Shown here one piece after another: positions 23,580 to 35,330 of a stretch of DNA of 64,000 nucleotides (the first letter of the stretch is position 1; the number at the start of each line of letters is the position of its first letter). The notes beneath the pieces are model-generated. The model did not search any database and was not told where the DNA came from. It saw only the letters and a list, made by a program, of their open reading frames with translations. A program made the translations under genes and the position numbers. The DNA is from Bimastos eiseni (taxonomy: Eukaryota > Annelida > Clitellata > Crassiclitellata > Lumbricidae): NCBI GenBank assembly GCA_959347315.1, contig OY365806.1:26821015-26885014 (forward strand). Reading direction: 5' to 3'.

Positions 23580-23672
23580 GCGTAATTAGTTTTCCATACA
23601 CCCATGATGATGATCTTTCTTCATATTATAATGGAAGATCACCATCATGGGTGTATGGAAAATTAATTACGC
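23580..23672. repeat. ~42-bp inverted repeat (hairpin)
   Basis: Left arm 23580-23624 (GCGTAATTAGTTTTCCATAC...) and right arm 23631-23672 (ends ATGGAAAATTAATTACGC) pair with about four differences. CCATACACCCATGATG is perfectly paired. It lies only ~245 bp from the hairpin at 23237-23335, but the two are unrelated in sequence. Confidence 0.92.
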
Positions 23673-24924
23673 TGACGAAGTTAGTAGGCCTATGTGTCAA
23701 AATACTCATTTTGTGGAATATTATAATCGTAATTAAATTTCCAAATAGTGTCCGATTCTGAGCATGACATCTATATTTTTGGATATTTATAATGGAAGTT
23801 TAAAATTCTAGCAAGCATGTATGTGATCTGTCTAAGTGAGGTGGTGATCCACTGTTACATCAAAAAGTATGGAAGAGGATTTAAATGTAATGCGATGATC
23901 ATTGATAATATTTTCCTTGAATCAAATACAAACTTATAAAGTTAGTTTTTCCGAGACTGAGAGACAAATCGTAGTTCTAAAACAATCAGATATGCGATCG
24001 AGTTTGAAATTCATTGCAGCAAATAAATAGTCAGGATATTTATGTAATATAACTACATTAGCAGCATCAGCAATAAAAATTTTGTTACAAAGATGATGTT
24101 AAGGTCATTTATATCGATAAAAAATTGTAGTTGTCCAACGTTAACGCTCAAATTCCAAAACTTATTTAGTGAATATTTCATTGACTACCATCTTGCTAAT
24201 AATCTAACGATGTCGCTCAGCGGTGTTATTTCTAAACGTGCGCCATGTTTACAAGATCAAGCAATGCTACTAATGCAACTTTGGAGATGACTGTCAAGGG
24301 ATGGGTAAGTGCAATGGCATCGAAGCATTTAGCATTTAAGGAGGCCCAAAATATCAACGTTTAAGTGCACGAGTCTCAATCACGTACTTGTCATAACAAG
24401 TGAAGTTAGGTAAATTTCGCAGTATTAATTTTTTCCTTGGCTATCCGTCGCAAGTGGTTCAAATACAATCATATTCAGCTTTTGAATCACTGGCCTCAGA
24501 TGCATCCATGAAAGTATGAAGGATTAGTCGTTGAAGTATTTAATCGAAGTCAATGTGATAACGAGGATGACTCAGCATTAATATAATATTTCATTATTGC
24601 ATGTTGTCTGTACATTTATACGGAAAAAGTAGAAATGACTTTTCACGTCCATGTGCAAATATTCAAATAGAAATCATTATGCAGCTTCGGTGAAGCGATA
24701 AAATTAAAATCAGACTTCTTAATAAACGACATTGCAGTTCAGTGAATATTGCAGAAGAACAAATAATAGTCCAAAAAAGGAAATGAGATCTTTTCTTTCA
24801 AATCAACAACCAAATGGTGAGTTAGTCAGATATAATTTAATATTCTTGCTCATCTTTTCCTGCATCTACAGCCTCGATAATGTTGGAAAGGAGACTAAGT
24901 ATGAAGATCTATAGGACTACATGA
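23673..24924. other. gene-free stretch
   Basis: No recognised coding, RNA or element signature. Confidence 0.4.
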
Positions 24925-25215
24925 CATTTAATCACGCGATACTTAATCGCGCGACACTTTAACAACAATACTTAATCTCGACGACACTAAATGATTACAG
25001 CATTTTGATTTATGACTGTAATTCTTTTATAATAGCCAAAGGATTGATGAAAAGGATGTTTCCCTAGAAGCTGGATCGATGAAAAAATGCTAAACTGGGA
25101 GCAATGCTGATGGAAAGAACGATAATTAAACGGAAGCTGGAATGATGGATGAAAATAATTCTTTTCATTCTTCCAGCGTTTTGTTAAAAATAATAAAAAT
25201 CTTTTCAACATTTAC
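24925..25215. repeat. family C element, copy 4
   Basis: Left part is a short array of ACTTAATCGCGCGACAC-like units (24930-24990). The right part has family C core units, such as GGATTGATGAAAAGGATG (25044) and GAAGCTGGATCGATGAAAAA (25070), then further diverged units to ~25180, roughly 35 bp apart. The core is shared with 40150-40310 and 50080-51030, but this left array is unlike theirs. Confidence 0.65.
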
Positions 25216-26844
25216 GTCACCGTTAAAACTTACATATTGTCATCAATCCGGCTACTAGTGAAACATGAATAGTATATATGTATATATATATACATAGTCT
25301 TACCCCTCTCATTAGGTGTCCGCCCACCTGTCAAATGAGATCGCCGCCTCTGCTCCAGAATGTACATTTTCAGCCACTTAAATTCTTAACACACATCTTA
25401 ATCGCAAGACTCTTCCACAGTATTCTCTTGTCAAGCTACCAGTTGCACCAATTCATAATCTCAGCCAATTGGCTGCTATATTTTTTTAACATTGCTCAAT
25501 GTGCCTTATTCTCTGCAACGCGCATTTCAAATCAACAAGCTGACTTTTGAATAAGCATTTAACATAAATTTTACTCCCGCTGATTAAACCGACATATATC
25601 GTAAATAATTCCATCCTATTATATACAATAGTGCGATTTATAGATGTCGAAACTTGGAAAAACTTGTCACATACCAAAAATAAGCACAATGTGTCTTCAT
25701 ATGATGTAATACCCTCTGGTGAAGACTGCACATAATGAACCACTAAACACTGTTCTACAGCTCAAATTCGATTTGACCACCTTTCTATTAAATGTATACG
25801 TTCATACATGATACATAGGAATGTACAGAGCTTATATGTACGCTGTATACGGATATGTGAACGATTTGTCAACTGACTTTGTGTCATCGACCTATACATC
25901 AAGGTTTTTTGTCAGCTTTATTTACATTATGATTTTTCCATCAATCCAGCTTTTATTTGCACTCGAATAAGAGCTCAGTAGGGTGCCTGTGAGATTTCAA
26001 CGCAGTTCCAAGCATTTACTACTAAGACCCTTTGGAAGCAGCATAGGCTTATATAACGAATGACAGCACCAAGCGACTGATCAACTTTGCCTAGGAGCAG
26101 TTCTTGTAATCGTTGAATCTTGGTTCCAGATCAAAGATATATGGTGTTCAAGTGACGGTTACACTAGGAAGCCGCTCGACTACATCCTTAAGAAGGCTTA
26201 TGTAAATCCTTTGAGTGCAGCGTTGCATGAAGCTTGAAACCGTAGCAATTGGCGTGATGAAGCTTATTTGCCTGAAGAGAAGCTTCCCACCATGACCTCG
26301 GCTTAACATCGATTGTCAGGTATTGGACACAGATTTTGCCGCTAGTGTCACTCAAGCGTTGACATCTCGAATTCCTTCTCAGACAGTCTCAATAAAGCAG
26401 CCCAGAAACACCCGAGCGAGAGGCTAGAAAAGACTAGATAAAGTTGGATAGATACAACTTGCTGCATCCGCTACAGATGAAGTGCCTGATCATATCGCAC
26501 GTGAGAACGGAGGTTTACAGACGCCTGCAGGAGTGCAAAGGTACCCTTGAGAAGTGACTGCAAGCAGGGAGAAGATGGGCAGGCTAGAAATGTCGGAAAT
26601 TAGCTAGCACGATGTTTCAGGCTGTTCGGGCCCATTACGTACTGCGAGGATGATCAGTGCCAAGCCAATTCCTTGAGAGATGATCATGGCTATGCTGGGG
26701 CCTTGCAAGGAATTTTTCTGGCCCTGCGAGAGGTTGGAAAGGACCAGTTTAGAGAATAGCAGTAGAAACCGACTTGCACCTCTTAATTTAGGGTTTCACA
26801 GTGCACACAGCCAATAGTGTCTCGCTCATAACAAGGATGGAGCA
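25216..26844. other. gene-free stretch
   Basis: A TA tract near 25274-25294, and one isolated family C-like unit (TTTTTCCATCAATCCAGCTT, 25934-25953). 26000-26760 is less AT-rich and looks faintly coding, but no frame or family is identifiable. Confidence 0.35.
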
Positions 26845-26893
26845 AGATTCAGATTCGGAATCAGATTCAGATTCGGAATCAGATTCAGATTCG
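26845..26893. repeat. 18-bp minisatellite
   Basis: About 2.7 copies of AGATTCAGATTCGGAATC, itself built from a 6-bp GATTC(A/G) theme. Confidence 0.9.
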
Positions 26894-27330
26894 CACTATT
26901 GCATATAGAACAATCTAGTGCACTCCTATTGGCATTCGATTGGCGCTTTAGAAGCTTTGGAGATATATGATGCATGTCTCATGAGCATCCAATGTATCTC
27001 AATATAGAACCATTTTAATATGTCGCTATATATAATTACTATCTGTCTGTTGAAGTTCTGTCTGGAATTTAGTGAAAATTGGTTTCCGTGCACTATTTAC
27101 ATATTTACAAATGAATAACTACAAGTGGCACCACCCAGATTCTTGCATAATATTATTTTGTAAGGGCACAATAAACTAATTACACGAAAATAGAACTATC
27201 TATACGGTTAACGGATAATAATGCGTACCTCTTTAGATACTATTATAATTTCGCAAAATATTTACATTTTAATCAAATATGGCAAAATTTTAGTTCAATG
27301 ATTATAAAACGCATATTTATCATTTATTGG
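26894..27330. other. gene-free stretch
   Basis: AT-rich, nothing recognised. Confidence 0.35.
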
Positions 27331-27393
27331 TTATAATGTGTGTTCGAAATGTCCTCCTTCGTTCTCAACACCCACACCAAGACGCTCTCGCTA
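27331..27393 (-). pseudogene. possible IS630/mariner-type transposase C-terminus
   Basis: The minus strand reads RERLGVGVENEGGHFEHTL then stop. The ending (R...CI...GGHFEH) is characteristic of one group of insect and marine invertebrate IS630-Tc1-mariner transposases. Only about 20 codons are readable and no DDE motif is visible upstream, so this is tentative. Confidence 0.4.
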
Positions 27394-28405
27394 CTGAGTA
27401 CTTTAATGAAGCTTCATAAAATTCGTCCTGAGCCCGCAGTATACATAAGTTTTCAGTTTTCCGACATCGCGTAACTTTATCTTGTGAACATTTTTTTTGC
27501 ATCACACCCTAGATTTTATAGAGAAACGTGTTATAGAAAAGTTTTGCAAATGAGACGAATTTCATCAAATTGTAATCGATGCAGCAATTACTCAATGGTA
27601 AATGGTAATTGCATTGAATGATTCCAACACCGATCTCGGAAAGTAGCCTACAGAATATGGTATACGGGTTCTCTTAATTACAACTGTGAAAACAGCCAGG
27701 AAGATCGCTTAGGGAGCTGCTGTTCTACTACAATATCATGCATATTTCAATTATAGGTTCATTCATAAGCGTGAAACGGATAATCATTATAGTCCCTTAT
27801 TACGCCTACTATTATAGATCGGTGAGGAAAGAAAATCTTAACAATGAATCCTTGGTTTAAATAATGTCATCCTGTAAGCAATAAAAATTTGAATCTCGGA
27901 AAAATTGTGTCCTTTGACACACAACACATCAAATCCACAACAATCGTACACTCATGTATATCCAAGTTCATTGGGCTAGACCCCACCATCGTTACCATGC
28001 TGTATAAACCTGTACTTTGCCTAATTTAGGTGACACACGACGAATATAAATTTATAGCGTACAACCTACATGTAATTCCTATGTTTGTGCGTTTGCCAGT
28101 AATTTTCTCATTGTTTTTCTCTGTTGCAATCAATTGTTTTAAGTTTGTAACATTGGGTGTCACACGACAGATGCTGTGTTCAACGCTCATGGAAGCTCAA
28201 TTGGTGCGTTCACGCGCCACGCAAAGCACCCGATTGCTTCGATAAAGTTGTCCACATGTGTGTTCACAAAATGAACATTATGAACATTACGTAATACAAA
28301 AATAAAAGCCTTTGCAGGACACGTTAGCGTAAAGTGATTACCAGTTTGCTAAGCCTCTGTGCATTTCTGCAGAATTAGGTAAACGCAAGTTATCTCTTTT
28401 TACCC
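27394..28405. other. gene-free stretch
   Basis: Nothing recognised. Confidence 0.35.
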
Positions 28406-29502
28406 TCTTTTATTTAACTTGACTTGCGTAAAGTTTGTCATGAACGGGACGTCGGATCGTCGGTTCGTCGGAGTTCTTTCAACTCTTTTTTCGCTATGTT
28501 CCCGTTGACTCACAATGCTGAAATTTGCTAACATGTGACGATTGCATTACAATGCAATGCATCAAATTTTTACGGACATAACTCAAAAATTGAGAAACAA
28601 TGACAAAAATGCACAAAATTAAATATCGTTTACTCACTTGACGAGCTCCACTCCCACAAGTTTACATCATAAATGATCTCTCATGGAAATGGATCGATTG
28701 CGCCATCTACCAGAATACCAAAAGTCAACATGAAGAGGGTCCCGAAAAACCCATGTTTTTACTTTCACTTGTTTAACTTGGCTTGTGTAAAGTTTGTCAT
28801 GGATCGTCGGAGTTCTTTCAACTGTTTTTAGATATTTTTAAAATATTTCAAGCTTGCATGACAATGTAGTGTAGAAAATTTTTTCGGACATAACTTCCAA
28901 TTAAGAAAAAATCAAAAAATCAAAAAACCAAATATCGTTTAGCCACTCGAACGAGTCCTCCTTGACGAGATCCACTTCAATAAGTTTACATCATAAACGA
29001 TATGTAGTCAAAAACCTCTTAAGGAAATGGAACGATTGCGCCATTTACCAGATAAAGAGGGTCCAGAAAAAATCATCTATTTAACTTTAACTTGTTACCA
29101 TCTTTTATTTAACTTGGCTTGCGTAAAGTTTGTCACGGTTGGTGCGTAAAGTTTGTCGCGTTTGGTACCACTTCTTTCAACTCTTCAAAGGTATGTTCCC
29201 GTCGACCTACAGAGCTGCAATTTTGCACACATTTCAGGATTGCATGACAATGCAATGTATCAAATTTTACGGACAAAGCTCAAAAATTTAGAAAAATTGA
29301 CAACAATGCAGCAAACTAAATATCGTTTGACCACTCGAACGAGTCCTCCTTGCCGAGCTCCACTCCGGCAACTTTACATCACAATGATATCAATGTAATC
29401 AAAAACCTCTTAAGGAAATGTAACGATTGCGTGGCATCTTGCGCCATCTACCAGATAAAGGATGGTCCCGAAAAACCCATGTTTTTACTTTACTTGTTAC
29501 TA
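28406..29502. repeat. three tandem units of ~330-400 bp
   Basis: Units 28406-28770, 28771-29100 and 29101-29502 are co-linear. Each has TTAACTTG(A/G)CTTG(C/T)GTAAAG, then TTCTTTCAACT, a GCATGACAATG-type block, AAATATCGTTT, a CTCCACTTC/CTCCACTCC block and AACGATTGCGCCAT-type wording. The third has small internal duplications (a second GCGTAAAGTTTGTC at ~29142; an added GCATCTTGCGCC at ~29431). No protein family is recognised in any frame. It may be a short satellite array or a duplicated element. Confidence 0.88.
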
Positions 29503-30234
29503 GAGTACACTCAGACTAAATAAAAAATTCCTCTGAAATGGCATTTTTATAGTTCGATAAAATTCTTCACGAAAGGGTAGAGTATCGTGGCTCTGGAAAC
29601 TCTGCTATATCTTCAGAGTGCAGATGTAGACCAATTCCGAAGTACTGAAGAGGGATTAACTTGAAATCGAGTTCCGATCACCGGAGGTACATGTAGGACG
29701 AAATTGGTTTCAGGTTACTCCCGCGGGCAGCTTCAAGGCGATTTCATCCTACCTTCTACGATTTCAGATTATCTCTAAAACGAGTAATTCATTTAGTTTA
29801 ATTTAGATGCTCATGCTTATTTCATGCACAAACACAAAGATTATTTTTTATACGTTCGTTAGCCAATAATGCTTACGTCCATATCATTTAACAATCTGTT
29901 GTGTCATCATGAAATAGAGCAGTTGACAGGATGCTATCGTAGTAGTATTGTTGGATTAATTGCTTCTGGTAATTTGCCGGAAGTCACACAATCCATATCT
30001 ATCGAATCCATTACCGCTATACCTGCTTGCCAAGACAGGCAAGTTATTTGCAACGGTAAACTGCTCTTTAACTTTTTAAGTTCCACCAGAATAAACATAG
30101 GTCAAGTAACTCAAGTAACATTCCAATCCGTCAACTTGATATGTGATGCACTTTGATTAAGTGCATTAGTGGTGGTTTCATGCGACAACCATTATTTTCT
30201 GTTTCCTATTATTTTTCACGTATTTGAATTTATA
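29503..30234. other. gene-free stretch
   Basis: A 95-codon open frame (29869-30156, plus) has no known signature. I do not call it a gene. Confidence 0.35.
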
Positions 30235-30500
30235 TGAATTTAGCACAGCGCCCCTTCAAGACGTCTACTCAGAGGCGCTCCCGATCCAGGCCCGAGCAAA
30301 AAGAAGAGTCTTGAGATGTCGATGAAATGTATCAGAAGGTACAATCTATAGGAAGGGAGTGGATGACCGGAGATAGACCATTCCACGCTGCAGGGCCAGC
30401 AATGGCGAACGCTCAGGACTGTGTCATGGTTGTGCGAGCAAAAGATACAAAGAGAATACGTTGAGATGCGGAACGTACTGAAACTGCGGCCTTCAATCTA
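30235..30500 (-). mobile_element. L2/CR1-like LINE C-terminus and 3' end
   Basis: On the minus strand the translation contains FARTTMTQ, FAIAGPAAWNGLSPVIHSLP and SSFCSGLDRERL. This matches the C-terminus of the better preserved copy at 35713-36373 (compare FAIVGPRVWNNL). Both share the 3' untranslated block CAGAGGCGCTCCCGA near their ends. Heavily 5'-truncated. Confidence 0.85.
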
Positions 30501-30669
30501 GTACATTTCGCGTCCTTTTTTTCGATAAATCTATTATTAATGGCATGCATACGAATTTACCATTTTCGCTGAATCAGTGAAGAGGGCAGGGGCAATATTC
30601 AATAGATTTAAGATAACCGGGAGGTAACTTGGGATGGGGTAACTGTAAGTATTTAAACCGGGGAAATAA
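30501..30669. other. short spacer
   Basis: No feature recognised between the LINE and the mariner end. Confidence 0.3.
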
Positions 30670-30804
30670 AGGGTGACACAAAAGTTTGTTCATCGTTTCT
30701 AAAATGCGTTTTCTCAGGAAGGACTTCATATTTTTTCTGATATTTTGCTAGCGCACACACAAATCAGAAGATAGATACTGGTACAAATGTGTGTCAAATG
30801 AGCG
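30670..30804 (-). mobile_element. Tc1/mariner-like 3' end, inverted copy
   Basis: AGGGTGACACAAAAGTTTGT, followed by CGTTTTCTCAG, is the inverse complement of the termini at 2904 and 12685. About 135 bp can be aligned, and the rest of the element is not recognisable. Confidence 0.7.
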
Positions 30805-30959
30805 ATAAAATATTTATATGTTGAGGTAACATCTTTGTTTGTTTATTTGCCGAAAACTGAATAAATTTCCAATTTAAACAACTAGTTTTTAGGTTATTTA
30901 CGTGCTGTATATGCTGCTCTTTGTGTGTATGAGCGAAGTCCTTATGAGCGATCGTGCTG

Positions 30960-31290
30960 TGAGCGAACGTCCGAGGACCAAATAAAAGAGAGTAAAAAAG
31001 AGCAGACACCACTAGAAATGTCGTGCATCCCGTAATGAGGGGCAAGTAAAATCTGTTTGGGCATATTTGCAGAATGGAGGACAAAAGGTTGATGAAGACT
31101 GTGGTGTTTCTAGCTATGGACGAAGAAACAACAAGAGTCATGTGGTGAATGGATAGACGACATAAAAGAATGGTTTCCGAAGGTTTGTACGTGTTGGCAA
31201 GAAAAGCGCAAAATCGGAACACTTAATTATATATAAGTGTCAAAATTGCATTGGGCACCCATGGGCAATGAGCCCAAGGAATGATGAATG
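30960..31290 (+). mobile_element. LINE C-terminal fragment with GAAT-type tail
   Basis: Frames combine to LFGHICRMEDKRLMKTVVF, WIDDIKEWF and ARKAQNRNT. This is a conserved C-terminal signature (FGH..RM...R....V.......W.DDI..W......L.RKAQ.RN.W) of non-LTR retrotransposons. It is followed by GCATTGGGCACCCATGGGCA and a GAATGATGAATGGATGGAT tail. At least two frameshifts. Confidence 0.8.
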
Positions 31291-31809
31291 GATGGATTTT
31301 CACAAAATCATTCCACTACATGCGCATGTTCATACGCTAACTGAGACACATAAATATATTTACGCAAACATAATTATAAATTATAAACTAACAACATGCA
31401 TATAGAACTAAGACGTACAAACATTCATCATAAATATATGCGTATTCATACATACACCATTGTAAACATCTAGATACAACGCAGACCTACATACATAAAT
31501 AATGATGGACACAAGCATAATTTTAGCCCATTATTATGTTTGTTTGGTCCTACTATATATTTAAATGATTATAAATAGACTCTATGTATGTAATTATATA
31601 TAAGTATATATATGTATACATATAATATATAAGTATATATATGTATATATAATATATATGTATATATATAATATATATGTATATGTATAATACATAATGT
31701 CGCGTCCAGCAGGAATGGAAACAGCAGGGCCAGCAGTTGAGTCGTCAACAAGAGAAACCCTGCACACAAAAAACTGCAGAAAAAATATATCTCACCACAT
31801 GGAATAGAA
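31291..31809. other. gene-free AT-rich stretch with TA microsatellite
   Basis: Imperfect (TA/GTATA) array at 31590-31692. No gene. Confidence 0.5.
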
Positions 31810-32898
31810 CAGTGGTCCTTGAAGCTGTGGTCCGCGAAAATATTTGGTAAAACACATTGCTTTTACACTTTTTAAACCTTCTTTAATACTAATTTAATTA
31901 TTCATTAATTTAACAATCTAATATTATCTAAATTTGAAACTGAAACATGTGAGTACGACATAAACTCATTATAAAAGCTTAAGCGTCGTCTGGAGCTATT
32001 GCACTGTGAACACATAAATGATTTGGTACTGTTTCATCTTTGTTTAATTTTAATTCCAATAGTCGTTGCAAGATGAGCGATAAATCAAATTAGTAGATGA
32101 CGAGTTGTGGCAGAAAATTCAATAGTTTTAATTATTAATGCAAATTCTGTAGACTTCCGAAAGTGCAATTTTATCAGATTATTAATTGCTAAATAATAAA
32201 CATGCGTACAAAAGCAATCATTTGTGGACTGTTTTATAAACACAAATCCAAAATCTGCGGGAAAAAAGCGAGACCATTCAGACAATGAAACCGAAGACGA
32301 AAACGATAATAATGACCCTGCAATTACTGTGAGCAATAGATCTACATACCAGTCGAAGAAGCATCAACTGAGACGAAAATATGATCCAGCATATACTGGT
32401 ATTTATGTAAAGTATTGATTTTCTATTATTTATTATTGCTGGTACTGTTTTTTTTAATTTTTCTTTCACGATAAATTTATTGGTTTGCTATGTAGTTTGT
32501 AAAATCAATAAATATTTTAGCATTTTATACATGAACAATATAAAACTTTTATTAATTTTTTAATATTTTGTTGTTGTTACAATGGTGCAGTCTACTAAAT
32601 GTTTGTTAGCAATAATGTTGATCCAAATAACTTTATTTATTTATTTTTTATTATACTTAGATAAGCACAGCATCAAGATGATATTAAAAATTTAGTCTTA
32701 TTACATTTCAACGACAAAAATTATGAAATCAAACTAGAGAAACTTACAACGCTCTCCAGATTCCCTTATCGTGGGAGGATTTGCGCTTCCTGCGCTCGTT
32801 TGTCCACTTAGACTTCACTACATACACAAACTTGTTCTCACATTAATTTTGGTGTTAGTGGTCCGCAACAATTATTAAAAAGTCATTGCTGGTCCCTG
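31810..32898 (+). mobile_element. hAT-superfamily element remnant
   Basis: The left end begins CAGTGGTCCTTGAAGCTGTG followed by GTCCGCGAAAA, a typical hAT start (CAGTGGT...GGTCCGCG). A matching region near the right end contains GTGGTCCGCAACAATT and finishes ...GGTCCCTG at 32898. Inside, 32224-32418 encodes a transposase N-terminus. No 8-bp target duplication is evident, so the exact right end is uncertain. At ~1.09 kb it is much shorter than an autonomous hAT (usually 2.5-5 kb): internally deleted. Confidence 0.65.
32224..32418 (+). pseudogene. hAT transposase N-terminal fragment
   Basis: A 64-codon open frame starts MDCFINTNPKSAGKKR, has an acidic linker (NETEDENDNND) and ends RRKYDPAYTGIYVKY before a stop. 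The layout MD.F......KR, acidic/Ser-rich linker, then (K/R)RKYD..YL..GF opens many hAT/ZMYM- and SCAND3-like transposases. The zinc finger and RNase H-like core that should follow are absent. Confidence 0.6.
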
Positions 32899-34340
32899 AC
32901 GTCAATATTATATACATGTAAGCCTACAATATTTAGTCTATTCCTAAGCTCCCCTATTGTATTGGTCTAAATTGCCCCATTTTGACTTATATTTTTGACT
33001 GCTTGTGAACTTGTAAAGTATCCTTTTACTTTTTTAACCAATTGCCTTATTAGGTTAACATGTATTTAGAGTCGTGAATTGCCCATGTAAATTAACAGTG
33101 TCGTAAATTATTCCCCAACCCTTTAGAACGCCGGTCAAGGTTTTATGGTTGGGTTAGTGCAGTCATAAATGCAGCCCCAGAAACTTCTATTTCAGCAAAA
33201 ATCTAGCTTCTATTTATTATGGAATTTTTTCGTCACTTCAACTTCCATTAAAACATAATTTATTTTCGCTAATCCAACGTTTATAAAATCGCAATTCTTG
33301 AGCCTTATCAATCCATCCTATATGAAAGTGCGAAAAGTATGATTACTGTTCAAGACTATTTCAATATGGACTACAAAAGTAACACCTTTAAATGCATAGT
33401 TAATGGAAGTTGGCGGTCTTTACAATTCAAGGAACAGCATAGATTAGTGCATTCGGTCTATCTTGCTGGGCTTAAGCCGTTCGTGTGAATAGTGCTGACC
33501 AACTGGTTGGAGCTTCGTAAACTTGGAGGGACGGACAAATTACAGGCTGACATGTTATTGATTTACAAATTGCCAATTACTGGTGACAATATAATTAAAA
33601 TATGCATTACAGATTACTTTTGCGTTTATTGGAAATTACAAATTGCGTACTTTCAATTACATCAAATTACAATTTACTAACATTTTCCGGGTCAATAGAT
33701 GCAGGGAAGATTCTACATATACGAAAAACATCATGCTTTCCTTTTTCCTTTTATTTGCACAACGTTATCAAAAACCACTAACTTAATTGTCTTTCAGAAG
33801 CAGCAGCTGTTCAAACAGTGATGGACAATATTTATTGCATCGCACTATGCTCAAAGTTGAAAAAGGAAGGAGCGAAAAACTCGTAAAAATGAGTTTTTAT
33901 TGTAATACAAGAAATACCAAAGTAAGCTGATTATTGAGCCACGGAATTTTTACGATATTGAATTTCTATATATCGAGTAATGTAGCGTAATATGTTTTTA
34001 ATCATGTAATTACATATCTGGAAGAACGTCTTCCTGATAACTTGATCTCCGAATCTTTGTCTCCCTTCGCCGTTCTGACACCATCGATACATCAATCGTG
34101 CCTTATTATCCATCGACTCACAAATTGTTCTTCCTTGAATCGTCTCTCTAAACACACAGATATGTGTTGCCTCCTTTTGGAAGATTTTCAGGAGATTCTG
34201 CTGGAGCCAATGAATCGAACTTAGTGAAAATATTACCCATGGTATCAGTTTCAATTATATTAGAATGTTCTTATAATAGTCGTCTTGACTAAAAATTTGC
34301 TAATATTGGATCAATGTTAAAATAATCCTAAATTTGGCTT
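32899..34340. other. gene-free stretch
   Basis: 33215-33320 contains loosely spaced TTCCATTAAAACATAATT-type words reminiscent of family C. Nothing else recognised. Confidence 0.35.
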
Positions 34341-34500
34341 GCATAACTTTTGTTCAATACATGTAAACGTTTTATAAACATTAAAGACAACTGCCTAAGT
34401 AACGCTTAATTAACGTTTTATCCAAACGTTGGACGAACGTTTCTGCTAACCACTTTTACCAACGTTAAAATAACGTTAAAATAACGTTAAAACAACGTTC
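34341..34500. repeat. AACGTT-rich cluster
   Basis: AACGTT occurs repeatedly at short spacing, including the tandem CAACGTTAAAATAACGTT and its repeats near 34469-34500. The same palindromic word dominates 36850-37560 and 38440-38475, suggesting a shared element family with subterminal AACGTT repeats. Confidence 0.7.
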
Positions 34501-34913
34501 ACATAAAATTTCAGTGATAAATGGCTAAGGCAAGTCACCATACAAACTTCAAAATTGACTTAATATCATCTTAATTTAAGTGTTTTATTGATCTATATTA
34601 GATCAGCAAAACGCTAAAATTAAATCAAATAAACATCACACTGAAGATCAGATAACATTGTTTAAAGGATGTATTCGGGTTACCATAATAGAAAGAAATC
34701 TCTTGTGCCACAATTTTTAAACAGTACAACAAATCATGACATAGGCCAAAGATTTTTAAATATGCACCTATAAAGTCAAAAGTAATGTCATTGGTTGCAG
34801 CATCTATCAGTATTTTAAAGCAATGAAGCTGCCGTCCAAATGTCACTATTAACAAGAGCTGATTTTGACGGATATAGGCGCCATTTTTCTGCTCGCTTCT
34901 TCCTGCCTCCGTG

Positions 34914-35018
34914 TCGCTCTTTGGCGAACTTGAGGCAATCTTTCATGTTCGCTCTTTGGCGAACTTGAGGCAATCTTTCATGTTCGCTCTTTGGCGAACT
35001 TGAGGCAATCTTTCATGT
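34914..35018. repeat. 35-bp minisatellite, three copies
   Basis: Three virtually identical 35-bp units, each containing TCGCTCTTTGGCGAACTTGA and GGCAATCTTTCATG. Near-identity implies recent amplification. Confidence 0.95.
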
Positions 35019-35330
35019 GGCACGAGATGCATTTTCTGACAATGGACACATCTCAGCAGCTCCTTTGACAAGACAACAATAACAAACTTATTAAAAAAAT
35101 AAGCAAGTAAGTATGTACTTTGTTGAACCGCTTGCAAACGCACTGCGTGCACATCATAATATGAACGTTCAAAATAAACATATCAAGCAATTACACAGCA
35201 ATTAGACATCCTCAAAGTAGTTAGGGTAAAATAATGTACACTCATAAAATAATCATAACTAGCAATTATACAACAAACCTATGAGTAGCTAGAGTAACTT
35301 GAAATCAAACAATGCTAGGCCTAGTTACAC

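Noticed and set aside
26000..26760. Less AT-rich, vaguely coding region
   Set aside because: No frame stays open and no LINE or transposase motif could be read with confidence.
29869..30156. 95-codon open frame
   Set aside because: No recognisable family and no supporting neighbours.
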